64,000 bases of DNA, taken from Pseudonocardia humida. Its GTDB lineage: Bacteria > Actinomycetota > Actinomycetes > Mycobacteriales > Pseudonocardiaceae. The stretch lies in contig NZ_JAGSOV010000077.1 of NCBI RefSeq assembly GCF_023898865.1, positions 23,728 through 87,727 on the forward strand. Reading direction: 5' to 3'. Shown one piece after another: positions 28,314 to 35,762 of the stretch (position 1 is its first letter; each line of letters begins with the position of its first letter). The position numbers were made by a program, and so were the translations under genes. Below the pieces are notes generated by a model. That model was not told the DNA's origin. It was given only the letters and a program-made list of their open reading frames with translations, and searched no databases.

Positions 28314-29093
28314 ATGACTGATCTCACGGGCAGGGCGGCCCTGGTGACCGGAGCGAGCCGCGGAATCGGCCTGGCCATCGCAGCCGAACTGCTGTCCAGG
28401 GGCGCGTCGGTGACGATCACCGCGCGCAAGCCGGACGAGCTGGCGGCCGCCGCCGACAAGCTCGTGTCCGACGACGCGGGCGGCGACTCCGCACGCGTGC
28501 TGGCGGTGGCGGGCAACGCCGGCTCGGACGAGTCGCGCGCCGAGGCCGTCGACAAGACGGTGCAGGCGTTCGGGAACCTGTCGATCCTGGTCAACAACAC
28601 CGGCATCAACCCCAGCTACGGGCCGCTGGTGGAGGCCGACCTCGGCGCCGTGCGCAAGATCTTCGACGTCAACGTGGTCGCCGCGCTGGGGTTCGTGCAG
28701 CTGGCGCACCGGGCCTGGATGGGCGAGCACGGCGGCTCGATCATCAACGTGGCCTCCACCGCCGGGCTGCGCTCGACGGGGATGATCGCCGCGTACGGCG
28801 CGTCCAAGGCCGCGCTGATCCGGCTCACCGAGGAGCTCGCCGCCCAGCTCGGGCCGGGCATCCGGGTCAACGCCGTCGCCCCGTCGGTGGTCAAGACCAA
28901 GTTCGCCACCGCCCTCTACGAGCGCGGGGAGGACAAGGTCGCCGCGGCCTACCCGATGAAGCGGCTGGGCACCCCGGAGGACATCGCCTCGCTGGTCGGC
29001 TTCCTGGTCTCGGACGCGGCGTCCTGGATCACCGGGGAGACCGTCCGCATCGACGGCGGGGTGCTGGCCACCGGCGGCGGGGGTGGCGGCTGA
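28314..29093 (+). CDS. SDR family oxidoreductase (FabG-like)
   Basis: A 259-residue classical short-chain dehydrogenase: NAD(P)-binding TGASRGIG near residue 13, NNTG, catalytic Ser in NVASTAG, YGASK (Tyr/Lys) and a C-terminal MKRLGTPEDIASLVGFLVSD segment. The ATG at 28314 is seven bases after TAGGGT (28301-28306), consistent with leaderless translation. A Gly-rich tail ends the protein and abuts the lycopene-cyclase-like gene. Ketone/alcohol substrate unknown; fatty-acid or polyketide reduction is typical of the branch. Confidence 0.9.
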   Translation: MTDLTGRAALVTGASRGIGLAIAAELLSRGASVTITARKPDELAAAADKLVSDDAGGDSARVLAVAGNAGSDESRAEAVDKTVQAFGNLSILVNNTGINPSYGPLVEADLGAVRKIFDVNVVAALGFVQLAHRAWMGEHGGSIINVASTAGLRSTGMIAAYGASKAALIRLTEELAAQLGPGIRVNAVAPSVVKTKFATALYERGEDKVAAAYPMKRLGTPEDIASLVGFLVSDAASWITGETVRIDGGVLATGGGGGG

Positions 29094-29127
29094 GCCCGGC
29101 CGGCCCGCGCGCGGGGCGGACGGTGCG

Positions 29128-30351
29128 ATGACCCCGCCCGACGTCGCGGTCGTCGGCGGCGGACCGGCGGGCCGGGCGCTGGCCGCGGCCTGCGGTCGCG
29201 CCGGGCTGCGCACGGTGCTGCTCGACCGGGCCCCCGCGGCGCCGTGGCGGGCCACCTACGGGACGTGGGCGGGCGAGCTCCCCGCCGACCTGCCGGCCGA
29301 GGCGGTCGCCGTGCGGGTCCGCGGGCGGGCGGTCGCGCTCAGCGCGCACGCGCTGGGCTGGGAGTACGCGGTGCTCGACGTGCCCGCGCTGCGGGCCCAC
29401 CTCGACGCCGGGATGGGCCGCGGCGGGGTCGAGGTGCGCCGCGGTCGGGCCGTCGGGTCACCGGCGCCGGGCCGCGTGCTCCTCGCCGACGGCTCCGAGC
29501 TGCGCGCCGGGGTGGTCGTCGACGCCGGGGGCGCCGCCCAGCCGCTGGGACGACCGGCGGCCCGGGCGGTGACCGCCGACCAGACCGCCTACGGCGTGGT
29601 CGTGCCGAGCGGGGCGGCCGCGCCGCTGGTGCGGCCGGGCGAGGCGCTGTTCATGGACTGGCGGCCCGACCACGGCCGCCCGGGCTGGCCGAGCTTCCTC
29701 TACGGGGTGCCGCTGGACGGGTCGCGGGTGCTGCTGGAGGAGACCTCGCTGGCCCGCCGGCCCGGCCTCGGGCTGCCCGAGCTGCGCGAGCGGCTGGCCG
29801 CCCGGTTGGCCCGCCACGGGGTGGTGGTCGCGGCCGACGCCGGGGTGGAGCGGGTGCGGTTCCCGGTGGACGTCCCGCGCCACCGCGGCGCCGGCGTGCT
29901 CGGCTTCGGCGCCGCGGCGCCGCTGGTCCACCCGGCCAGCGGGTTCAGCGTGGCCACCGCGCTCACCCTGGCCCCCCGGGTGGCCGCCGCCCTGGCCGCG
30001 CACCTGCCCGGGCGTCCCGGCGAGGCCCTGGCCGCCGCGCGCGAGGTGGTGTGGCCGGCCGGGGCGCGCGCGGTGCACCGGTTCCGCCGGATCGGGCTGG
30101 AGGCGCTGCTGCGGATGCCCCCCGCGGACGTGCCGGTCTTCTTCGAGCGCTTCTTCGCGCTGCCCGAGCACCACCGCTGGAACTACCTCACCGCCCGCGA
30201 CGACCTGCGCGCCACCGCGGCGACGATGACCGCCCTGTTCGCCCGGGCCGACTGGCGGCTGCGCGCGCAGCTGGTGGTGCCCGCGCTGCTGCCCCCGGCC
30301 GCGCCGCTGCGCCCGCCGTCGCCTCCGACGCCGACCAGCTTGTCCCACTGA
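29128..30351 (+). CDS. Lycopene cyclase-like FAD enzyme (CrtL/CrtY type)
   Basis: From the ATG at 29128 the product is 407 residues and starts directly at the dinucleotide site VAVVGGGPAGRALA. Other CrtL/CrtY-like features are MDWR, FLYGVPLDGSRVLLEETSLA and GFGAAAPLVHPASGFSVATAL. These enzymes cyclise lycopene ends to beta-ionone rings. A GTG at 29083, overlapping the SDR gene, would add 15 Pro/Arg-rich residues and is less likely. No phytoene synthase or desaturase adjoins it; a CrtI-like gene is 31 kb away. The Pro-rich C-terminus is unusual. Function is well supported by motif, but the exact carotenoid substrate is inferred. Confidence 0.85.
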   Translation: MTPPDVAVVGGGPAGRALAAACGRAGLRTVLLDRAPAAPWRATYGTWAGELPADLPAEAVAVRVRGRAVALSAHALGWEYAVLDVPALRAHLDAGMGRGGVEVRRGRAVGSPAPGRVLLADGSELRAGVVVDAGGAAQPLGRPAARAVTADQTAYGVVVPSGAAAPLVRPGEALFMDWRPDHGRPGWPSFLYGVPLDGSRVLLEETSLARRPGLGLPELRERLAARLARHGVVVAADAGVERVRFPVDVPRHRGAGVLGFGAAAPLVHPASGFSVATALTLAPRVAAALAAHLPGRPGEALAAAREVVWPAGARAVHRFRRIGLEALLRMPPADVPVFFERFFALPEHHRWNYLTARDDLRATAATMTALFARADWRLRAQLVVPALLPPAAPLRPPSPPTPTSLSH

Positions 30352-30483
30352 CCGGGGGCGGCGGCGGTCGCTCCTGTGCGGGCCGGCCACCACCGCGCCG
30401 ACCTAGGCGTTCGGCGGATCCGATGTGCTGACATTTGCGCGCGCAAGCCGCCGTTCGGACGCACCACGACTAGTGTCCTGCGC

Positions 30484-30867
30484 GTGCGGGAGGACGCGGA
30501 GCGCGAGGAGACGGTGACGCTGCACCTCGAGCAGGGCGGCTACGTCCGGTGCGACTGGCGTCGCGGCACCCGGATCACCGGCGAGCTGGCCCGCGGCGCG
30601 ATCAAGCGCCTCGACGAGCTCAACGACGGGATCAAGCGCCCCCTGCTGGTCGACATGAGGGGCACCGCGAGCCTGACCCGCGAGGGCCGCCAGGCCTTCG
30701 CCGAGGAGTACTCGGCGTCGAAGGTCGCGCTGCTCGGGGAGTCGCCGGTCGACCGCGTGATCGCCAACTTCACCCTCAGCGTGATCGTCATGTCGATCCC
30801 GACCCGCTACTTCACCTCCGAGTCCGCGGCGCTGGCCTGGTTGAGCGGTGACGACACCCGGACCTGA
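30484..30867 (+). CDS. STAS/DUF7793-like small protein
   Basis: From the GTG at 30484 the product is 127 residues. The fold pattern is STAS/SpoIIAA-like: LEQGGYVRCDWRRGTRITGE, KRPLLVDMRGTASLTREGRQ, SKVALLGESPVDRVIANFTL and IPTRYFTSESAALAWL, as in DUF7793 proteins. TAGTGT (30471-30476) ends seven bases before the start, so the mRNA is probably leaderless; a GTG at 30514 behind GAGGAG is an alternative. It overlaps the GGDEF-EAL gene by 20 bp, so the two are co-translated. A binding or anti-sigma-like role beside the cyclic-di-GMP enzyme is plausible but unproven. Confidence 0.78.
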   Translation: MREDAEREETVTLHLEQGGYVRCDWRRGTRITGELARGAIKRLDELNDGIKRPLLVDMRGTASLTREGRQAFAEEYSASKVALLGESPVDRVIANFTLSVIVMSIPTRYFTSESAALAWLSGDDTRT

Positions 30868-32401
30868 CGACGCCGACGCGCGCCTGGACCAGTTGGTCGA
30901 GCTGGTCGTCCGGCTGGCCTCGGGCGACCTCGACGCCCGCATCGAGGCCTCACCGGCGGGCGACCGGGTCGACGCGATCGCCGTCGGGCTCGGCATGCTG
31001 GCCGAGGAGCTGCAGGTCCTCACCGAGGACATGGAGCTGCGGGTCGCCGAGCGGACCCGCCAGGTCGCCGACGCCCACCGCCAGCTCGAACGCCTCGCCC
31101 TCTACGACCAGCTGACCGGACTGGCCAACCGGACGCTGCTGTCCGCGCGCCTCGACCGCGCCGTGGCCCGCGCCGAGCGACGGGGCGGGCCGCCCGCCGT
31201 GCTGGTGCTCGACCTCGACGGGTTCAAGGTCGTCAACGACAGCTTCGGCCACAGCGTGGGCGACCTGCTGCTGGTCGAGGTCGCGCGGCGGCTGCGCAGC
31301 GTCGTCCGCGACATCGACACCGTGGCCCGCCTGGGCGGCGACGAGTTCGCCGTGGTGATCTCGCACGCCACGGTGGACCAGGTCGTGGACGTGGCCACCC
31401 GGATCCAGCAGGCGCTGCAGCGCCCGGTGCAGGCCGGGGCGCAGCAGTGCTGGGTCGGCACCAGCATCGGCATCCGGCTGGCCGAGCCGAACCTGTCCGC
31501 GGAGACCCTGCTGCGCGACGCCGACACCGCGATGTACGTGGCCAAGGGGCGCGGCCGCGGCGGGATCGAGTTCTTCGAGTCCACGATGCACGCGACCGCG
31601 CTGCGCCGGGTCCGGCTGGCCGATGAGCTGCGCGCGGCGATCACCGACGGCCAGCTGCAGATGCGCTACCAGTCGATCGTCGAGCTGGGCAGCGGCCGGA
31701 TCGCCGGGGTCGAGGCGCTGGTGCGCTGGCAGCACCCCGTGCGCGGGCTGCTGACCCCCGACCAGTTCATCTCCGTCGCCGAGGACACCGGGCTCGTGGT
31801 GCCGCTGGACGGGTGGGTGCTGGAGACCGCGATCGCCCAGGTGGCGAAGTGGCGCTCGACGGTGCTGGGCGGCAGCGACTTCGGCATGCACGTCAACATC
31901 TCGCCGCTGGAGCTGCGCTCCCCCGCGTTCGCCGACGACGTCCTGGAACGGCTGGGCCGCCACCGCGCGGCGCCGGGCGACCTGGTGCTGGAGGTCACCG
32001 AGACCCAGCTGCTAGGCGAGGACGCGCAGACCGCGCTGGCGCTGGAGAAGCTGCGCGCCGCCGGGGTCGGCGTGGCCATCGACGACTTCGGCTCGGGCTA
32101 CTCCTCGATCGGCTACATGCGCCGCCAGTCCGTCGACACCATCAAGATCGACCGCTCGCTGATCACCGACCTGGACACCGACCCGCAGCAGCTCCGGGTC
32201 GCCGCGGCGATCCTCGGGCTGGTCGAGGCGTTCGGGCTGACCGCCGTGGCCGAGGGCGTGGAGACCCCGGCCCAGGCGGCCCGCCTGCACGCGCTGGGCT
32301 GCCGCTACGGCCAGGGCTTCCTGTGGGGGCGCCCGGTCCGCACCCGGACCATGTCCGACCACCTGCGCGCCCGCGCCCACGCGGCGCGCGCCGGCCGCTA
32401 G
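30848..32401 (+). CDS. GGDEF-EAL cyclic-di-GMP protein
   Basis: A 517-residue signalling protein without membrane segments. Residues ~10-75 are a HAMP-like/coiled-coil segment; GGDEF domain ~83-245 with intact GGDEF (~163-167); EAL domain ~258-505 with intact EAL (287-289), DDFGSGYSS, KIDRS and EGVET. Both synthesis and breakdown of c-di-GMP are therefore chemically possible; one domain often dominates. GTG start at 30848 inside the end of the STAS-like gene. Its stop codon (32399-32401) overlaps the stop of the convergent monooxygenase gene in the sequence CTAG. Confidence 0.95.
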   Translation: MTTPGPDDADARLDQLVELVVRLASGDLDARIEASPAGDRVDAIAVGLGMLAEELQVLTEDMELRVAERTRQVADAHRQLERLALYDQLTGLANRTLLSARLDRAVARAERRGGPPAVLVLDLDGFKVVNDSFGHSVGDLLLVEVARRLRSVVRDIDTVARLGGDEFAVVISHATVDQVVDVATRIQQALQRPVQAGAQQCWVGTSIGIRLAEPNLSAETLLRDADTAMYVAKGRGRGGIEFFESTMHATALRRVRLADELRAAITDGQLQMRYQSIVELGSGRIAGVEALVRWQHPVRGLLTPDQFISVAEDTGLVVPLDGWVLETAIAQVAKWRSTVLGGSDFGMHVNISPLELRSPAFADDVLERLGRHRAAPGDLVLEVTETQLLGEDAQTALALEKLRAAGVGVAIDDFGSGYSSIGYMRRQSVDTIKIDRSLITDLDTDPQQLRVAAAILGLVEAFGLTAVAEGVETPAQAARLHALGCRYGQGFLWGRPVRTRTMSDHLRARAHAARAGR

Positions 32402-33669
32402 CCCCGGCGCGCGGCAGGCTGCCCGGCGCCCGGAGCGGACGCGTCGAGGACGGCGAGGTCGAGCTCCGGGGCACGCGGGCCGTAGGCGTTGGACCGCGCC
32501 GAGCGCCGCTGCACCACCGGCAGCGCGAGGATCGGGCGCAGGAACCGCGGCGGCGCGGCGAGCCGGTTGCGCTCGCGGGCGCGGGCGAGCGAGCGCTCGG
32601 TGCGGACCTGGGCGGCCTGCACCTCCGCGATCGCGGGCACGCGTTGGGCCTCGACGCGGGCGAGGTCGGCGTCGGCGGGCTCACCGCGGCGCAGCACGGG
32701 GACCAGGACGTTCGCCGTACTGACGGCGTCCTGGACCGCCATCAGGATGCCGTTGCCCCCGACCGGGGAGATCACGTGCGCGGCGTCGCCGATCAGCAGC
32801 AGCCCGGGGCGGTGCCAGCGCGCGACCGCCGCGATGTCCACCGAGAGCAGGCTGGTCTGGGTGAAGTCGGTGAGCAGGCCGGCCCGGTCGGCCAGCCACG
32901 GCACGTGCGTGCGCAGGAAGTCCTGCACGACCCCGACCCCGGCCTGGCGCGCCGCGGCGTAGCCGCCCCTGGGGATGCCCAGCCCGATCCGCCAGTGGTC
33001 GTCGGAGCCGAGCATCCCGACGTAGCGGCCCGGTCCGCAGTAGAGGTCGAGGTCGGCGTCGGGTGGGTCCTGCGGGCGGCGCGGCAGCCGGAACCAGATC
33101 AGGTCGGTGGTGGCGCCCAGGCTGGTGATCGGGATGTCAGCGAGCCTGCGCACCGTCGAGTGGCGCCCGTCGGCCCCGACGACCAGCGAGGTCGCCAGCT
33201 CGCCCTCGCCGCCTCCCCCGGCGCCGCCGTCGCGGTACCGCACACCCCGCACGCGGCCGTCGGGCCCGGTCAGCAGGCCGATGACCTTGGTGCTCGTCCG
33301 CAGCCGGAAGCCCGGGTACTCCCCCGCCCTGCGCACCAGGAGGTCGATCAGCAGCGCCTGCGGCATGATCGCCACGTAGTTGAAGCGGGTGGGCAGCCGG
33401 GCGTAGCCGGCCGCGGTGATGACGCCGTGCGGGGTGTGGAAGCGGAAGGCGGCGGCCTTGCGGTGCGGCAGCTCCAGCACCTCGTCGGCCAGGCCCAGCC
33501 GGTCGAGCAGCTCCATGGTGTACGGGTGCAGCGAGTCGCCGCGGTACTCGCGCTCGAAGTCCGACCGGGACTCGAACAGCGTCACCGCGACGCCCGCCCT
33601 GGCCAGCAGGTACGCCAGCAGCGCACCGCCGGGTCCGCCGCCGACCACGGCCACCGGCTCGCCGCTCAC
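32398..33669 (-). CDS. FAD-dependent monooxygenase (PHBH/UbiH-like)
   Basis: A 423-residue flavoprotein with Rossmann motif VAVVGGGPGGALLAYLLARAG at the N-terminus, the DG motif VGADGRHSTVRR and the GD motif LLLIGDAAHVISPVGGNGI. This is the single-component aromatic-hydroxylase layout. GTG start at 33669 overlaps the stop of the upstream frameshifted ORF (GTGA), so both are one transcript. The substrate is probably aromatic or polyketide-like. The nearby MarR gene with its operator, divergent from this transcript, makes repression by MarR likely. Confidence 0.9.
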   Translation of the reverse strand: MSGEPVAVVGGGPGGALLAYLLARAGVAVTLFESRSDFEREYRGDSLHPYTMELLDRLGLADEVLELPHRKAAAFRFHTPHGVITAAGYARLPTRFNYVAIMPQALLIDLLVRRAGEYPGFRLRTSTKVIGLLTGPDGRVRGVRYRDGGAGGGGEGELATSLVVGADGRHSTVRRLADIPITSLGATTDLIWFRLPRRPQDPPDADLDLYCGPGRYVGMLGSDDHWRIGLGIPRGGYAAARQAGVGVVQDFLRTHVPWLADRAGLLTDFTQTSLLSVDIAAVARWHRPGLLLIGDAAHVISPVGGNGILMAVQDAVSTANVLVPVLRRGEPADADLARVEAQRVPAIAEVQAAQVRTERSLARARERNRLAAPPRFLRPILALPVVQRRSARSNAYGPRAPELDLAVLDASAPGAGQPAARRG

Positions 33670-33976
33670 GCCGGCTCCTCGACGACCTCGAAGACGGCCA
33701 TCCCGTCGAGCACCGCTTCGACCTCCTCGATGGGGGCGTCGTCGCCGAACGGGAAGGCGGCCCGCGGCGGGCCGCTCGCGGCCGCGGCGTACGCGGCCAC
33801 CACCCGCCGCGCGGGGCGGCCCTGGACGCGGGTCACCCCGATCTCCTCGACGTCGCCGCGGGGTCCCGCCTCGATGCCGCCGCGCGGGTGGGCGTCGGCG
33901 GCGCGCCGCGCAGCCGCTGCACCATCGCCCGGTTCATCTCCCGGAAGCCGGCCGCGTCCGCGCCACCACTGGTCAT
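33666..33976 (-). pseudogene. Small ORF interrupted by a probable one-base frameshift
   Basis: Family not recognised. A good start (ATG 33976, GGGAGG seven bases upstream) reads MTSGGADAAGFREMNRAM, then falls out of frame near 33896-33906. A second frame continues as DVEEIGVTRVQGRPARRVVAAYAAAA and ends EEVEAVLDGMAVFEVVEEPA at 33666, overlapping the monooxygenase start. Adding one base in GCGCCGCC would give one ~103-residue protein with normal composition. Either an assembly error or a true lesion. Shares the MarR-controlled transcript. Confidence 0.55.
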
Positions 33977-34007
33977 CCCGGGACCTCCCTCACCGACCGG
34001 CATGCTC

Positions 34008-34022
34008 GCTAGACAGTCTAGC
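34008..34022. promoter_or_regulatory. MarR operator palindrome
   Basis: GCTAGAC (34008-34014), A, GTCTAGC (34016-34022): a perfect 15-bp palindrome between the divergent MarR gene and the monooxygenase transcript, next to the MarR -10 box TAGGGT (34036-34041). Confidence 0.75.
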
Positions 34023-34047
34023 TACTTTTCCGGATTAGGGTGGCGCC

Positions 34048-34527
34048 ATGGCCCTGCCGGAAGCCCCGGACGACCCGGATCGCCCGGACGTCGCGAACGC
34101 GCTGCGCGTGCTGCTGGCGCAGACCCACGACGTGGAAGACACCCTGGCGCGCCGGCTGGGCCTGGGCGTCAGCGACGTCATCGCGCTGCAGCACCTGGTC
34201 GACCACACCGAGCTCGGCCCGGTCGACCTGGGCCACCTGCTGCGGATCCGCTCCGCCTCGGCGACCGCGCTGGTCGACCGCCTCCAGTCGGCGGGCCACG
34301 TGCGCCGCGTCCGCCACCCCACCGACGGCCGCCGCGTCGTGCTCGCGCTCACCGACAGCGCCCGCACCGAGGCGGGCGCCGCGCTGGCCCCGATGCTCGG
34401 CGCGCTCGGCGCCGTCATCGCCGAGTTCACCCCCGACGAGCAGCGCTCCATCGCCCGGTTCCTGAACCGCGCGACCGAGGCCCTGGCCGCGTTCGCCGCC
34501 GAACCGCCCCCGCCGCCCGCGCGCTGA
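34048..34527 (+). CDS. MarR family regulator
   Basis: A 159-residue winged-helix regulator: LGLGVSDVIALQHLVDHTELGPVDLGHLL (DNA-reading helices) and a wing HPTDGRRVVLALTDSA, typical of MarR. ATG at 34048, six bases after TAGGGT, so leaderless. The perfect palindrome at 34008-34022 lies between it and the divergent small ORF/monooxygenase transcript, implying autoregulation and control of the oxygenase. The last codons and stop lie inside a 31-bp tandem duplication. Confidence 0.9.
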   Translation: MALPEAPDDPDRPDVANALRVLLAQTHDVEDTLARRLGLGVSDVIALQHLVDHTELGPVDLGHLLRIRSASATALVDRLQSAGHVRRVRHPTDGRRVVLALTDSARTEAGAALAPMLGALGAVIAEFTPDEQRSIARFLNRATEALAAFAAEPPPPPAR

Positions 34528-34561
34528 GCACGAACCGCCCCCGCCGCCCGCGCGCTGAGCA
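34500..34561 (+). repeat. 31-bp tandem duplication across the marR stop
   Basis: The unit starting cgaaccgcccccgccgcccg and ending gctgagca occurs twice without any mismatch (34500-34530 and 34531-34561). The first copy supplies the last codons and TGA of marR; the second is noncoding. Confidence 0.9.
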
Positions 34562-34573
34562 CGGCGGGGAGTC

Positions 34574-34588
34574 TGTAGCAGCGCTACA
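34574..34588 (+). promoter_or_regulatory. TetR operator upstream of its own gene
   Basis: TGTAGCAGCGCTACA, arms TGTAGC/GCTACA with a 3-nt centre, 10 bp before the -10 box TAGGTT (34599-34604). Related 15-mers recur at 35314-35328 and 35337-35351. Confidence 0.7.
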
Positions 34589-34610
34589 CGGCGGCACGTA
34601 GGTTGGTGCC

Positions 34611-35318
34611 ATGACCCTTCCGCGGGCGAGCGCGCCGGTGCGCGACCGGCTCCTGCTGGCCTGCGCCGAGCTGCTGGACGACGCGGCCGACCCCGACGTC
34701 CCGACGCGGGCCATCTGCGAGCTGGCCGGGGTGCAGGCGCCCTCGCTCTACCATCACTTCGGCAGCAAGCAGGCGCTGCTCGACGCCGTGGTCAGCCACG
34801 GGTTCCGGGAGTTCCTCGCCGCCCGGGCCGCCCGGCCCGGGCCCGACGACCCGATCGCGGCGGTCCGCGACGGCTGGGACGCCCACGTCCGGTTCGGCGT
34901 CGAGCACCCCGCCTTCTACGCCCACATCTACGGCCGCGTGCAGCGCGGGCGGCGCTGCGGCGTGGTGGGCGAGGTGGAGGCGATGATCCTGCGGACCCTG
35001 GAGCCCGCCGCGCGGGCCGGACGGCTCACGGTCCCGGCCACCGCGGCCGCGGCCGACATCCTGGCGGCGAGCAGCGGCGTCACGCTCGCCCTCATCACGA
35101 CCGGCGCCGACGAGGTCGACTGGGCGATGTCGGCCCGGGTGCGCGACGCCGTGCTCGCCTCGGTCGCCAGGACCGCGCAGCCGGTCCCCCCGACGCCGAC
35201 GGACGTCGCGGCGGCCGCGACGGCGCTCGCCGCGGCCCTGCCGCAGGCCCCGACCGAACTGGGCCGCCACGAGACGGCGCTGCTGCGCGACTGGCTCGAC
35301 CGCCTCGCCGCCGTATAG
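34611..35318 (+). CDS. TetR family regulator
   Basis: A 235-residue TetR protein: HTH in residues ~12-56 (LLACAELLDDAADPDVPTRA, ICELAGVQAPSLYHHFGSKQ, ALLDAVV) and a longer C-terminal domain with FGVEHPAFYAHIYGR. The ATG at 34611 is six bases after TAGGTT, so leaderless. Its TGTAGC-N3-GCTACA operator precedes it, and two further copies sit between its stop and the NTF2-like gene, so it very likely represses both itself and that gene. Confidence 0.9.
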   Translation: MTLPRASAPVRDRLLLACAELLDDAADPDVPTRAICELAGVQAPSLYHHFGSKQALLDAVVSHGFREFLAARAARPGPDDPIAAVRDGWDAHVRFGVEHPAFYAHIYGRVQRGRRCGVVGEVEAMILRTLEPAARAGRLTVPATAAAADILAASSGVTLALITTGADEVDWAMSARVRDAVLASVARTAQPVPPTPTDVAAAATALAAALPQAPTELGRHETALLRDWLDRLAAV

Positions 35319-35351
35319 CGGCACTACACCTTTGACTATAACGCTGCTACA
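35314..35351 (+). promoter_or_regulatory. Two TetR operator copies before the NTF2-like gene
   Basis: TATAGCGGCACTACA (35314-35328, overlapping the tetR stop) and TATAACGCTGCTACA (35337-35351). Both are degenerate forms of TGTAGCAGCGCTACA at 34574. The second overlaps the -10 box TACATT (35348-35353). Confidence 0.65.
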
Positions 35352-35360
35352 TTGCCGAGC

Positions 35361-35723
35361 ATGTCCGCGAACGCCACCGAGCGCGAGATCCCGCGCACCG
35401 ACCTGCCCACCGCCGTCGACCGCTACCTCGAGGCCCACAACGCCCGCGACGCCGACACCGCCGTGCCGAGCTTCACCCCCGACGCCGTGGTCGTCGACGA
35501 CGGCCGCACCCACACCGGGACGGAGGCGATCCGGGCCTGGGTGGGCCGGTCCTCGACGGAGTGGACCTACACGAGCACGCCGACCTCGTTCCGCCGCGGC
35601 GACGACACCCACTACGCGGTCGTCCAGCACGTCGAGGGCGACTTCCCGGGCGGCACGGTCGACCTGACCTACCGCTTCACCCTGCGCGACGGCCTGATCA
35701 GCCACCTGGTCATCGCGCCGTGA
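35361..35723 (+). CDS. NTF2/SnoaL-like protein
   Basis: A 120-residue protein of the cone-shaped NTF2-like fold: DLPTAVDRYLEAHNARDADT, DAVVVDDGRTHTGTEAIRAW, HYAVVQHVEGDFPGGTVDLT and a closing DGLISHLVI strand. Members are small-molecule isomerases, cyclases or binding proteins; no catalytic residues can be assigned. ATG at 35361 is seven bases after TACATT, so leaderless. Two TetR-type operators cover its promoter, tying it to the TetR gene directly upstream. Confidence 0.82.
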   Translation: MSANATEREIPRTDLPTAVDRYLEAHNARDADTAVPSFTPDAVVVDDGRTHTGTEAIRAWVGRSSTEWTYTSTPTSFRRGDDTHYAVVQHVEGDFPGGTVDLTYRFTLRDGLISHLVIAP

Positions 35724-35762
35724 GCCCGCGGCCGGGGCGGATCGACACGGGTCGAGCGGATC

